This document shows positions 23,191 through 31,443 of a stretch of DNA of 64,000 nt, one piece after another. This DNA comes from Massilia phosphatilytica (GTDB lineage Bacteria > Pseudomonadota > Gammaproteobacteria > Burkholderiales > Burkholderiaceae_D). The DNA lies in assembly GCF_002968015.1 (NCBI RefSeq), contig NZ_PUIP01000012.1, forward strand, positions 124,001-188,000, read 5' to 3'. Every line of letters starts with the position of its first letter. The first letter of the stretch is position 1. A program made the translations under genes and the position numbers. The notes beneath the pieces are model-generated. The model was given only the letters and a program-made list of their open reading frames with translations, ran no database searches and was not told the origin of the DNA.

Positions 23191-25428
23191 GTGGCAGCCC
23201 CCGCAGGGGAGAGCGGCCATCACCCAAAAACCAAGTTGGCGGCCGTGCTTGAATCCATACATCAACCTGACCAGGACATCCGCAATCGCCTGCTGATCGC
23301 GCGCTTGCCGGCCATGCCGCAGATCCTCATCAAGCTGCTTGCGCACTTGCAGGCGGACGATCTGGGCATGCCGGAACTGGCCGCGCTGGTTGCCAAGGAT
23401 GCGGGCATGACGGGCAAGATCCTCACCGTCGCCACCAGCTCCGCGTACCACCGCAACAGCCGCCAGCCGAACCTCGAGCAGGCCATGGTGTCGCTGGGCA
23501 CGGATATGATCAAGACGCTGGTCATCAGCGACTCCGTCTTCCAGACCTTCAACAGCTTCCCGAATTCCGGCGCCACCGACCTGCGCGCGTTCTGGAAGAA
23601 TTCTCTGACGGCCGCCGTGCTGGCGCGCGAGGTGGCGCGCCGCATCGAGTATTCGCAGCCGGAAGAGGCGTATCTCGCCGGCCTGCTGCACAACGTCGGC
23701 CGCCTGGCGCTGCTCGCGACGGCACCAAAGGAATACGCCTTCAACTTCACGGCGCGCGACGACGAAGACCTGTGCGCCGTCGAACAGCGCACCCTGCAGA
23801 TCACGCACGCCGAAGCGGGCGCCTGGCTGATCGAGCGCTGGCAGCTCGATTCCTTCCTCGCCGATTCCGTGCTGTACCACCACGAGCCGAGCGAGCGCCT
23901 GGAAGCGGCGCATCCCCTGATCCGCATCGTGCGCGTGGCCCACGTACTGGCCAGCCATGCCGACGACGACGCACTCGTGGACGAGGCGCGCGCGCTGTGC
24001 GGCTTGGGGCCCGACGCTCCGGACGAATTGCTGGGCCTTGCCGCGCGCCAGGTCGAGAAGGCCGCGATCCACCTCGGCATTGACCTCGCGGGCGCCGACG
24101 ACCTGCCCGTGCCGGCCGCGTACGCGCCGCCGCCGCCCGTCGATCCCGTGCAGCAGCGCCTGTCCGAGGAAGTGCGCAACCTGGTGCTCGTGTCGGAGGT
24201 GGGCCAGACCTTCGCGCGCCAGCAGGGTGAATCGGGCCTGCTGGAAGCGATGACGCGCTCGGCGCGCATCCTGTTCGATTTCGAGAATGCCGTCGTGCTG
24301 CTGGAGAACCCGACCGGCCAGGCCCTCATCGGCGCGCCGACCGCGAACCAGCAGCGCATCGCGGAGTTTACGGTACCGCTGGCGAAGGGCGGTGCCGTCG
24401 CGCAGGCCGCGCTGGACCGCCGCCTCGGCTTCATCCGCCGCGACGGCCGCCCGCTCGGCCTCGCGGAAGAACAGCTGCTGCGCATGCTGGGCACGGAATC
24501 GCTCGTGTGCCTGCCGCTCGTCGCCGGCGCGCGCTGCCTCGGCGTCCTGGTCGGCGGCGTCGCGACGTGGCAGCTGCCGTCGTGCCAGAAGCGCGAGCGC
24601 TTCCTGCAGGCGTTCGGCGCGCAGGCCGCGGGCGCGCTCGAGACGGCGATGTCGGAGCGCGGCCACGCACGCCGCCAGCTCGCCCACGTGGCCGAGGAAT
24701 ACCGCGAGGCGTCGCGCCGCGTCGTGCACGAAGTGAACAACCCGCTGTCGATCATCAAGAACTACCTGTCGGTCCTGGACAGCAAGCTGGAACGCCAGGA
24801 ACCCGTCAGCGCCGAGCTGTCGATCCTGAACGAGGAGATAGACCGCGTGGGCCAGCTGGTGGGCAGCCTCACCGAGATCCAGCCGGGCGTCGCTACGCCT
24901 CGTGTGGAAGGCGGGATGCCGGCCGCGGACGTGGCGAAGGTCGTGGAGGACGTGCTGCGCCTGTTCCGCACGACGAATTTCATTCCGGCGAACGTGGAGA
25001 TCGTCGTCAGCATGCTTGACGCCGACAGCCGCATCGAGGGCGATCCGGACATCCTCAAGCAAATCCTCGTGAACCTCGTCAAGAACGCGATCGAGGCGCT
25101 GTCCGGTAGCGGCGGCCGCATCGAGATCGCCAACCGCGGCCACGTGAACCGCGAGCGCAGGCTGTACCTGGAACTGGTCGTCTCCGACACCGGTCCGGGC
25201 CTGTCGCGCGAGGTGCTGGCCAATCTGTTCTCGGCCGTGAAGAGCACCAAGGAAGGACCGCACCACGGTCTCGGCCTGTCGATCGTGCACAACCTGGTCA
25301 AGAAGCTGAACGGGCACATCGCCTGCCGCAGCGGCACGACCGGCACCAGTTTTGAAATCCTGCTGCCGGCGCATGCCGGCGCCGGCGCCCCGGCCGTCCC
25401 GCCGGTGCGCGCGCTTGGATCCGTATAA
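23191..25428 (+). CDS. HDOD-GAF sensor histidine kinase
   Basis: The 745-residue soluble protein has an HDOD domain (about 28-230; LPAMPQILIKLLAHLQ, then EEAYLAGLLHNVGRLAL), a GAF domain (about 340-500), and a kinase core with the phospho-acceptor His513 in RRVVHEVNNPLSIIKNYL, the N box QILVNLVKNAIEAL, and the G boxes DTGPGL and HHGLGLSIVHNL. HDOD domains appear in regulators of motility, cell cycle and c-di-GMP output. The start is GTG at 23191; an in-frame stop at 23143 rules out longer forms. It overlaps nothing and is followed seven bases later by a REC-PAS-GGDEF-EAL protein, the likely phosphorylation partner. Confidence 0.9.
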   Translation: MAAPAGESGHHPKTKLAAVLESIHQPDQDIRNRLLIARLPAMPQILIKLLAHLQADDLGMPELAALVAKDAGMTGKILTVATSSAYHRNSRQPNLEQAMVSLGTDMIKTLVISDSVFQTFNSFPNSGATDLRAFWKNSLTAAVLAREVARRIEYSQPEEAYLAGLLHNVGRLALLATAPKEYAFNFTARDDEDLCAVEQRTLQITHAEAGAWLIERWQLDSFLADSVLYHHEPSERLEAAHPLIRIVRVAHVLASHADDDALVDEARALCGLGPDAPDELLGLAARQVEKAAIHLGIDLAGADDLPVPAAYAPPPPVDPVQQRLSEEVRNLVLVSEVGQTFARQQGESGLLEAMTRSARILFDFENAVVLLENPTGQALIGAPTANQQRIAEFTVPLAKGGAVAQAALDRRLGFIRRDGRPLGLAEEQLLRMLGTESLVCLPLVAGARCLGVLVGGVATWQLPSCQKRERFLQAFGAQAAGALETAMSERGHARRQLAHVAEEYREASRRVVHEVNNPLSIIKNYLSVLDSKLERQEPVSAELSILNEEIDRVGQLVGSLTEIQPGVATPRVEGGMPAADVAKVVEDVLRLFRTTNFIPANVEIVVSMLDADSRIEGDPDILKQILVNLVKNAIEALSGSGGRIEIANRGHVNRERRLYLELVVSDTGPGLSREVLANLFSAVKSTKEGPHHGLGLSIVHNLVKKLNGHIACRSGTTGTSFEILLPAHAGAGAPAVPPVRALGSV

Positions 25429-25435
25429 GGTAACA

Positions 25436-27658
25436 ATGAATCCATTCTCCGCCAGCGCCACGTCGTCCAGCCCCCACGACACGCAAACCTCGCTCGGCAT
25501 CGACCAGCCCCGACTCCTGCTCGTCGACGATGAACCGCGCCTGCTCGCCTCCCTGTACGAGCTGCTGCAAGGTCGCGGTTACCAGCTCGTCACGGCCGCC
25601 ACCGGAGGAGAAGCCCTCGCGCACCTGGCGCGCCTGCGCTTCGATCTCGTGCTGCTCGACCTGCGCCTGCCCGACATCGGCGGCCACGAGATCATGGACT
25701 TCATCAACGAGAAAGGCATCGACGCCGACGTGATCGTGATGAGCGGCGAGGTCGGCATCGACGCCGCCATCGGCGCGCTGAAACGCGGCGCCTACGATTA
25801 CCTGCGCAAGCCGTACAGCCGCGAGGAGCTGCTCAAGACCGTCGCGAACGCGCTGAAGCAGCGCCGCCTGGAACAGGCCAACGCGCGCATCGCGAGCCAG
25901 CTGGAAAACTCGGAAAAGATGTACCGCTACCTGGTGGATTCGTCGCCGGACATCATCTACACGCTGAACCACGAAGGTAAGTTCACCTTCATCAACGACC
26001 GCGCCTACCAGCTGCTCGGCTACAAGCGCGAAGAACTCATCGGCCAGCATTACTCGATCCTCGTGCACGACGAAGACCAGGAGCGCGCGCGCTACGTCTT
26101 CAACGAGCGCCGCGTCGACGAGCGCGCATCGCGCAACGTCGAACTGCGCCTGAAGTGCCACGCGGGCGCGAACCAGGAACGCACGTTCAACAACACGCTG
26201 ATGACGATCTCGCTGAACGCCATCGGCATGCACGTGCCCGACCAGGAGGTCAAGCGGCTCGAGTTCTACGGCACGTATGGCGTCGCGCGCGACATCACGG
26301 ACCGCAAGCGCGCCGAGGAAGTCATCTCGTACCAGGCCTACCACGACATCCTGACCGACCTGCCGAACCGCATCCTGTTCAAGGACCGCCTCGGCCTCGC
26401 CGTCATCCAGGCCAAGAGAAAGCAGACGGAACTGGCCGTGATGTTCATCGACCTGGACCGTTTTAAACTCGTCAACGACACGCTCGGCCACGTCAAGGGC
26501 GACGAGCTGCTGCAGCAGGCCGCGGGGCGTTTGAAGGAATGCCTGCGCAAGGGCGACACGCTGGCGCGCCAGGGGGGCGACGAATTCACCATCGTGCTGC
26601 CGGAGCTGCGCGACCGCGACGACGCGCGCATGGTGGCCGATAAATTCCTCGAAGTCCTGCAGGAGCCGTTCGACCTGGACGGCCACGCCGTGCACATCTC
26701 GGCGTCGATCGGCATCGCGGTCTATCCGACCCACGGCGAATCGATCGACGAACTGCTGCGCCACGCCGACATCGCCATGTACCAGATCAAGGGACAGGGC
26801 AAGAATGGCCACGCGTTCTACGACCCGTCGATGCAGGACGTGTCGCACCAGAAGATCGCGCTGGAACAGAGCCTGCGCCGCGCGCTCGAGAACGACGAGC
26901 TGGAGATGTACTACCAGCCGCAGATCGATGCCATCAGCGGCCGCATCGTCGGCGCCGAGGCGCTGATGCGCTGGAACCACCCGACGCGCGGGATCGTCTC
27001 GCCGGGCGAATTCCTGCCGTTCGCCGAAGAGAACGGCCTGATGCTGCCGATCTCGGACTGGATGATCGGCGCGCTGTGCCGCGACATGCTGCAGTGGAAG
27101 AACATCGGCGGCAACCAGGTGCGGCTGTCGCTGAACCTGTCGCCGCAATACCTCGACCGGGGCGACTTCTTCGAAAAGATGCGCGGCGCGCTCCTGCGTT
27201 ACGGGATCGCGCCGAGCCAGATCGAAGTCGAAATCACCGAGAACATCTGCATCCGCAACCCGCAGCACGCGATCGAGCAGCTCAACAAACTCGGCCAGCT
27301 GGGCGTCTCCGTCGCGATCGACGATTTCGGCACCGGCTATTCGTCGCTGGCCTACCTGCACCGCTTCCCGGTCCACACGATCAAGATCGACCAGTCGTTC
27401 GTCAAGGAGATCCACGACGAGCACGGGCACTATCCGGTGGTCCTGGCCATCATTTCGATCGCGCGCGGCCTGGGCCTGAACCTGATCGCCGAAGGCGTCG
27501 AGACGGAGTCGCAAGCCCGCTACCTGCGCGCGAACGGCTGCCTGACGATGCAGGGCTACCTGTACCACCGCCCGATACCGCTGGGCCGCTTCATCGACGT
27601 ATTGCGCGGGCAGACGCTGCCGGCGGGCGTCACGAACGTGCTCGCCTTCCAGGCCTGA
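25436..27658 (+). CDS. Response regulator with REC-PAS-GGDEF-EAL domains
   Basis: The 740-residue protein makes or degrades cyclic di-GMP under control of a receiver domain. REC is at about 25-145 with phospho-acceptor Asp75 (LVLLDLRLPD) and the Lys in YLRKPYS. A PAS domain follows (about 170-300). GGDEF lies at residues 380-384 with an I-site RxxD (RKGD) five residues upstream, so both synthesis and product inhibition look possible. EAL is intact at 508-510 (GAEALMRW), with the later signatures EITENIC, DDFGTGYSSL and AEGVET. The upstream HDOD-GAF kinase is the probable input. Start 25436 is supported by TAAGG; longer forms overlap the kinase. Confidence 0.93.
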   Translation: MNPFSASATSSSPHDTQTSLGIDQPRLLLVDDEPRLLASLYELLQGRGYQLVTAATGGEALAHLARLRFDLVLLDLRLPDIGGHEIMDFINEKGIDADVIVMSGEVGIDAAIGALKRGAYDYLRKPYSREELLKTVANALKQRRLEQANARIASQLENSEKMYRYLVDSSPDIIYTLNHEGKFTFINDRAYQLLGYKREELIGQHYSILVHDEDQERARYVFNERRVDERASRNVELRLKCHAGANQERTFNNTLMTISLNAIGMHVPDQEVKRLEFYGTYGVARDITDRKRAEEVISYQAYHDILTDLPNRILFKDRLGLAVIQAKRKQTELAVMFIDLDRFKLVNDTLGHVKGDELLQQAAGRLKECLRKGDTLARQGGDEFTIVLPELRDRDDARMVADKFLEVLQEPFDLDGHAVHISASIGIAVYPTHGESIDELLRHADIAMYQIKGQGKNGHAFYDPSMQDVSHQKIALEQSLRRALENDELEMYYQPQIDAISGRIVGAEALMRWNHPTRGIVSPGEFLPFAEENGLMLPISDWMIGALCRDMLQWKNIGGNQVRLSLNLSPQYLDRGDFFEKMRGALLRYGIAPSQIEVEITENICIRNPQHAIEQLNKLGQLGVSVAIDDFGTGYSSLAYLHRFPVHTIKIDQSFVKEIHDEHGHYPVVLAIISIARGLGLNLIAEGVETESQARYLRANGCLTMQGYLYHRPIPLGRFIDVLRGQTLPAGVTNVLAFQA

Positions 27659-27664
27659 TGCGCC

Positions 27665-29245
27665 ATGCCCGATTCGGCCACCCGCAGCGAGATCGACGCT
27701 CGCCATACCGCTGAGTTCTTGCGGGTGAAGGCGCTGGCCGAGCGGGGCGTCGCCAGCGCCCAGCACAGCCTCGGCTTCATGTACGTGAACGGCCAGGGCG
27801 TGCCGCGCAATTTCGAACTCGCCGTCGCGTGGTACCGCATGGCCGCAAGCAGCGGCCTCGAACAGGCGCAGTACAACCTCGGCGTGATGTACCAGAAGGG
27901 CCAGGGCGTGGAGCAGGACCTGGGCCAGGCGCTGTACTGGTACCGGCAAGCCGCGGAGCAGGGCTATGTCCAGGCCCAGTACAACCTGGGCTGGCTGTAT
28001 GCGAAAGGACAGGGCACGCCGGCCGACGTGCACGAGGCGCTGCACTGGTTCGGCAAGGCCGCCGAGCAGGGCGACCCCGGCGCCCAGCACAATCTCGGCA
28101 TGATGTACGAGGGCGGCAAGGGCGTCGTGCAGGACGTCGCGCTGGCCGTCGAGTGGTATCGCAAGGCGGCCGAACAGAATTACGCGCGCTCGCAATTCAA
28201 TCTCGCGCTCCGGTACGACAGCGGGCAAGGCATCGCGCGCGACGTGCAGCAGGCCATCCACTGGTTCCGCAAGGCCGCGGAACAGGGCTATGCGCCGGCC
28301 CAGTTCAACCTGGGTCTCCGCTACGACAAGGGCCAGGACCTGCCGCAGGACAGCGAAAAGGCGATCCTGTGGTACGGCCGCGCGGGCGAGCAGGGCCACG
28401 CCAGTTCGCAGTTCAACCTCGCGCTGATCCACGATGCCGGCCACGGCGTCGCGCGCGACCCGCAACTCGCGCTCGCGTGGTTCCGGCGCGCGGCCGAGCA
28501 GGGTCACGCTGCCGCGCAGGACAATCTCGGCCTCCGTTATGAGCACGGCCAGGGCGTCGAGCAGGATCACGCGCAGGCCGCGCACTGGTACGCCCTCGCG
28601 GCGGAGCAGGGCTTCGCCGGCGCGCAGTATCACCTCGGCCAGTTGTACGATGCCGGTCACGGCGTGGCGCAGGATCCTGCAATCGCGCTGGACTGGTATC
28701 GCAAGGCCGCGGAACAGGGGCATCTGCGCGCGCAGTTCGATCTGGCCTTGCGCTACGAGAGCGGCAACGGCGTCACGCAGGACGAGCGCGAAGCCGCGTA
28801 CTGGTACCGCAAGGCGGCCGACCAGGATTACGCGCCTGCGCAGTACGCGCTGGGCCAGTTGCTGGACCGCGACGACACGGGCACGGTCGACCCGCGCCAG
28901 GCGACGCTGTGGTATCGCAAGGCGGCCGAGCAGGGCCACGCGCTCGCGCAGTTCGCGCTGGGCCTGCGCCACGACAGCGGCCACGGCGCCGAACGCGATT
29001 ACGAGGCCGCCCATTTCTGGTACCTGTGCGCCGCGCGCCAGGGCCATGCGCGCGCCCAGTTCAATCTCGGCGTGATGTATGCGGCGGGGCAGGGCGTGCC
29101 GCTCGATCTCGTCGAAGCCTATGCATGGCTGCACCGCGCGGGCGCCGCCGGCATCGCACCGGCTGCCGGCTATATCCGGCGTGTGGCCGCGCGCATGGAA
29201 CCTGCGCTGCTGGCGCAGGCCAACGGTTATATCGGCGCGGCTTGA
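27665..29245 (+). CDS. Sel1-repeat protein (13 repeats)
   Basis: The 526-residue protein is almost entirely Sel1-like repeats: thirteen 36-residue units can be lined up from about residue 28 to 500, each of the form GxAxAQxNLGxxYxxGQGVxxDxxxAxxWYRKAAEQ. Such arrays form a right-handed superhelix used for protein-protein contacts in signalling complexes. There is no signal peptide or membrane segment, so it is cytosolic. It lies six bases after the REC-PAS-GGDEF-EAL gene and is likely the third gene of the same operon, perhaps a scaffold for the kinase/regulator pair; that role is inferred. The end overlaps the convergent hydrolase gene by 19 bp. Confidence 0.9.
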   Translation: MPDSATRSEIDARHTAEFLRVKALAERGVASAQHSLGFMYVNGQGVPRNFELAVAWYRMAASSGLEQAQYNLGVMYQKGQGVEQDLGQALYWYRQAAEQGYVQAQYNLGWLYAKGQGTPADVHEALHWFGKAAEQGDPGAQHNLGMMYEGGKGVVQDVALAVEWYRKAAEQNYARSQFNLALRYDSGQGIARDVQQAIHWFRKAAEQGYAPAQFNLGLRYDKGQDLPQDSEKAILWYGRAGEQGHASSQFNLALIHDAGHGVARDPQLALAWFRRAAEQGHAAAQDNLGLRYEHGQGVEQDHAQAAHWYALAAEQGFAGAQYHLGQLYDAGHGVAQDPAIALDWYRKAAEQGHLRAQFDLALRYESGNGVTQDEREAAYWYRKAADQDYAPAQYALGQLLDRDDTGTVDPRQATLWYRKAAEQGHALAQFALGLRHDSGHGAERDYEAAHFWYLCAARQGHARAQFNLGVMYAAGQGVPLDLVEAYAWLHRAGAAGIAPAAGYIRRVAARMEPALLAQANGYIGAA

Positions 29246-30045
29246 CGCAACGTCCGCGCGAGGAAGGTATCGATCGCGACCGAACTCGCGGTCGGCGCGC
29301 TCAGGTGCGGGCAGTGGCCCACGTTGTCGATCACGCGCAGCGTGCTGTGCGCCAGGTGGCGGTGCAGCCACTCTCCCACTTCGCGCGGCACGATCAGGTC
29401 GTCGCTGCATTGCAGGATCAGGGCGGGGACCGTGGAGCGTGCCACGTCGGCGCGGATGTCGGTCTGGAAGGTCACGCGCGCGAAATGCTTGGCGATCGCC
29501 GGATCGTTGCGGCAGAAGCTGCGCGTCAGTTCCTCGCCCAGTGCCGGGCGGTTGGGCGCGCCCATGATCGCGGGCGCCATCTTGCGTGACCAGTCGATGA
29601 AATTCGTCTCCATCGCCTGCAGCAGGCCGTCGATGTCTTCGCGGTTGAAGCCGCCGATGTAATCGCCGTCGTTGATATAGCAGGGCGATGGTCCGACGAG
29701 GACCTGGGCCAGGAAGCGCTCCGGCGCCGCCACCGTCGCCAGCAGCGCGACCGATGCGCCGACCGAGTGTCCGACGACGACGGCCGGACCGGCCGCGCAG
29801 GCGTCGAGGACCTCCAGCAGGTCCGTCACGTGGCCCTGCAGGCTGGCGTACTTCGTGCGGTCGTAGGCTTCCCAGTCGGAACGGCCGCTGCCCGTGAGGT
29901 CGTACAGTACGACGCGGAACCGCTCCGCGAACGCCGGCGCCAGGAAGCGCCACATCGTCTGGTCGCAACCGAAACCGTGCACGAACACCAGTGTCGCCGG
30001 CCCCGAGCCGGTCACGTGGACGTTGTTACGAAACTGTACAGACAT
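29227..30045 (-). CDS. RsbQ-like alpha/beta hydrolase
   Basis: The 272-residue protein has an alpha/beta-hydrolase fold with the oxyanion strand VFVHGFGCDQTMWRF, the nucleophile elbow VVGHSVGASVAL (Ser), the acid near CSDDLIVP and the catalytic His in NVGHCPHLSAP. The start RNNVHVTGSGPATLVFVHGF and YDLTGSGRSD match the RsbQ/KAI2 group, which in Bacillus works with RsbP in sigma-B activation and in plants perceives karrikins. No RsbP-like partner is adjacent. It is cytosolic by lack of a signal peptide. Start ATG 30045 has a weak AGGA ribosome site. It is divergent from the LexA-boxed module. Confidence 0.85.
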   Translation of the reverse strand: MSVQFRNNVHVTGSGPATLVFVHGFGCDQTMWRFLAPAFAERFRVVLYDLTGSGRSDWEAYDRTKYASLQGHVTDLLEVLDACAAGPAVVVGHSVGASVALLATVAAPERFLAQVLVGPSPCYINDGDYIGGFNREDIDGLLQAMETNFIDWSRKMAPAIMGAPNRPALGEELTRSFCRNDPAIAKHFARVTFQTDIRADVARSTVPALILQCSDDLIVPREVGEWLHRHLAHSTLRVIDNVGHCPHLSAPTASSVAIDTFLARTLRQAAPI

Positions 30046-30182
30046 GGTGAATCCTGGCCGAAGCGTGAAGCAATCCATCGATATTACCATCGTGAAATCG
30101 ACGCCAGCGGAACGCACATTGATCTGGCGCAAACCCTGCAACAGTGCGTTCGCGCACGGCACGGCGGGCTGGATTCGCGATA

Positions 30183-30202
30183 TACTGTGCATATATACAG
30201 TA
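30183..30202 (+). promoter_or_regulatory. LexA (SOS) box upstream of the radical SAM/UdgX module
   Basis: The 20-bp site reads TACTGT-N8-ACAGTA, a full match to the LexA consensus CTGT-N8-ACAG with an AT-rich centre. It ends 11 bases before the ATG of the radical SAM gene, a position where a bound repressor would block transcription. A close relative with the same flanks lies upstream of nadK-recN (58819-58838). Confidence 0.88.
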
Positions 30203-30213
30203 TTTATCCTGCG

Positions 30214-31443
30214 ATGGAACTCAAAGACAAGCTGGAGATCCTGGCCGACGCGGCCAAGTACGACGCCTCCTGCGCCAGCAGCGGCGCGCCCAGGCGCGAT
30301 TCCGTCGACAAGGACGGGCTGGGCGCGACGAATGGCATGGGCATCTGCCACAGCTATACGCCGGACGGGCGCTGCGTGTCGCTGCTCAAGATCCTGCTGA
30401 CGAACTTCTGCGTCTACGATTGCCAGTACTGCGTGAACCGGCGCACGTCGAACGTGCCGCGCGCCCGCTTCTCCGTCGACGAGGTCGTCAAGCTCACGGT
30501 CGACTTTTACCTGCGCAACTACATCGACGGCCTGTTCCTCAGCTCCGGCATCATCCAGTCGAGCGATTACACGATGGAGCAACTGGTCGAGGTCGCGCGC
30601 CGCCTGCGCGAAGAACACCAGTTCCGTGGCTACATCCATTTGAAAACGATCCCGGATGCCGACCCGCGCCTCATCGAACTGGCGGGCCGCTATGCCGACC
30701 GCCTGTCGGTGAACATCGAGCTGCCCACGCAGGACAGCGTGACGAAGCTCGCGCCCGAAAAGAGCGTCCACACGATCAAGCTGGCGATGGGTTCCATCCG
30801 CACGAAGCTGGACGAAAAGGACGACCACCCCAAGGCGCCCGCGTTCGCGCCGGCGGGGCAGAGCACGCAGATGATCGTCGGCGCGGACGCCAGCGACGAC
30901 CAGACGATCCTGAATACCGCGCAGACGCTGTACGGCAGCTACAAACTGAAACGCGTGTACTACTCGGCGTTCAGCCCGATCCCGCAGAGCCCGTCCAGCG
31001 TGCCGTCCGCGCCGCCGCCCCTGCTGCGCGAGCACCGTTTATACCAAGCCGACTTCCTGCTGCGCGGCTACGGCTTCACCGCCAGGGAGTTGATGCCCAA
31101 GGCCGGCAACCTGGCGCTGGACATCGACCCCAAGCTGGGCTGGGCGCTCGCGAACCGCGACCATTTTCCGCTCGACCTGAACCGCGCGGACGCAACTATG
31201 ATCGCGCGCGTGCCGGGCATCGGCCTGCGCACCGCGAAGCGCCTGATCGATCTGCGGCGGCTGCGGCGCATCCGCTGGGAAGACCTGTCGCGCCTGCGCT
31301 GCAGCCTGAAAAAGCTGGCGCCCTTCGTGATCACGGCGGACTACAAGCCGGTGCAGGGCACCGCACCCTCCGACCTGTTGCGGCGTAACCTGGCCGACGC
31401 CCCGCAGCAGATGAACCTGTGGCCGGAACTGCGGGCGGCGTGA
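30214..31443 (+). CDS. Putative DNA modification/repair radical SAM protein linked to UdgX
   Basis: The 409-residue protein belongs to the radical SAM family found next to uracil-DNA-glycosylase-like genes. The iron-sulfur cluster motif is CX3CX2C, Cys66-Cys70-Cys73 (NFCVYDCQYCVNRR). Three further cysteines (20, 45, 54) lie just before it and could bind a second cluster. A radical SAM TIM-barrel region continues to about residue 300, and a helix-hairpin-helix DNA-binding motif lies near the C terminus (ARVPGIGLRTAKRLIDL). The start is the ATG at 30214, 11 bases after a LexA box. The stop overlaps the start of the next gene by one base (TGATG). The reaction is unknown; a role in DNA damage is inferred from the partner, the HhH motif and the LexA box. 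Confidence 0.9.
   Translation: MELKDKLEILADAAKYDASCASSGAPRRDSVDKDGLGATNGMGICHSYTPDGRCVSLLKILLTNFCVYDCQYCVNRRTSNVPRARFSVDEVVKLTVDFYLRNYIDGLFLSSGIIQSSDYTMEQLVEVARRLREEHQFRGYIHLKTIPDADPRLIELAGRYADRLSVNIELPTQDSVTKLAPEKSVHTIKLAMGSIRTKLDEKDDHPKAPAFAPAGQSTQMIVGADASDDQTILNTAQTLYGSYKLKRVYYSAFSPIPQSPSSVPSAPPPLLREHRLYQADFLLRGYGFTARELMPKAGNLALDIDPKLGWALANRDHFPLDLNRADATMIARVPGIGLRTAKRLIDLRRLRRIRWEDLSRLRCSLKKLAPFVITADYKPVQGTAPSDLLRRNLADAPQQMNLWPELRAA

Noticed and set aside
27665..29245. DNA-level tandem repeat or minisatellite in the Sel1 gene
   Set aside because: The periodicity of 108 bases comes from 36-residue protein repeats with diverged DNA, so it is a normal repeat protein gene.
25298..29968. A 1556-residue minus-strand open frame opposite the c-di-GMP regulator and Sel1 genes
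   Set aside because: It has no recognisable domains and mirrors coding strands with clear motifs; it reflects third-position GC bias.
30031..30042. A CTGTACAG palindrome at the start of the hydrolase gene as another LexA box
   Set aside because: The half sites have no 8-base spacer, so it does not fit LexA binding.
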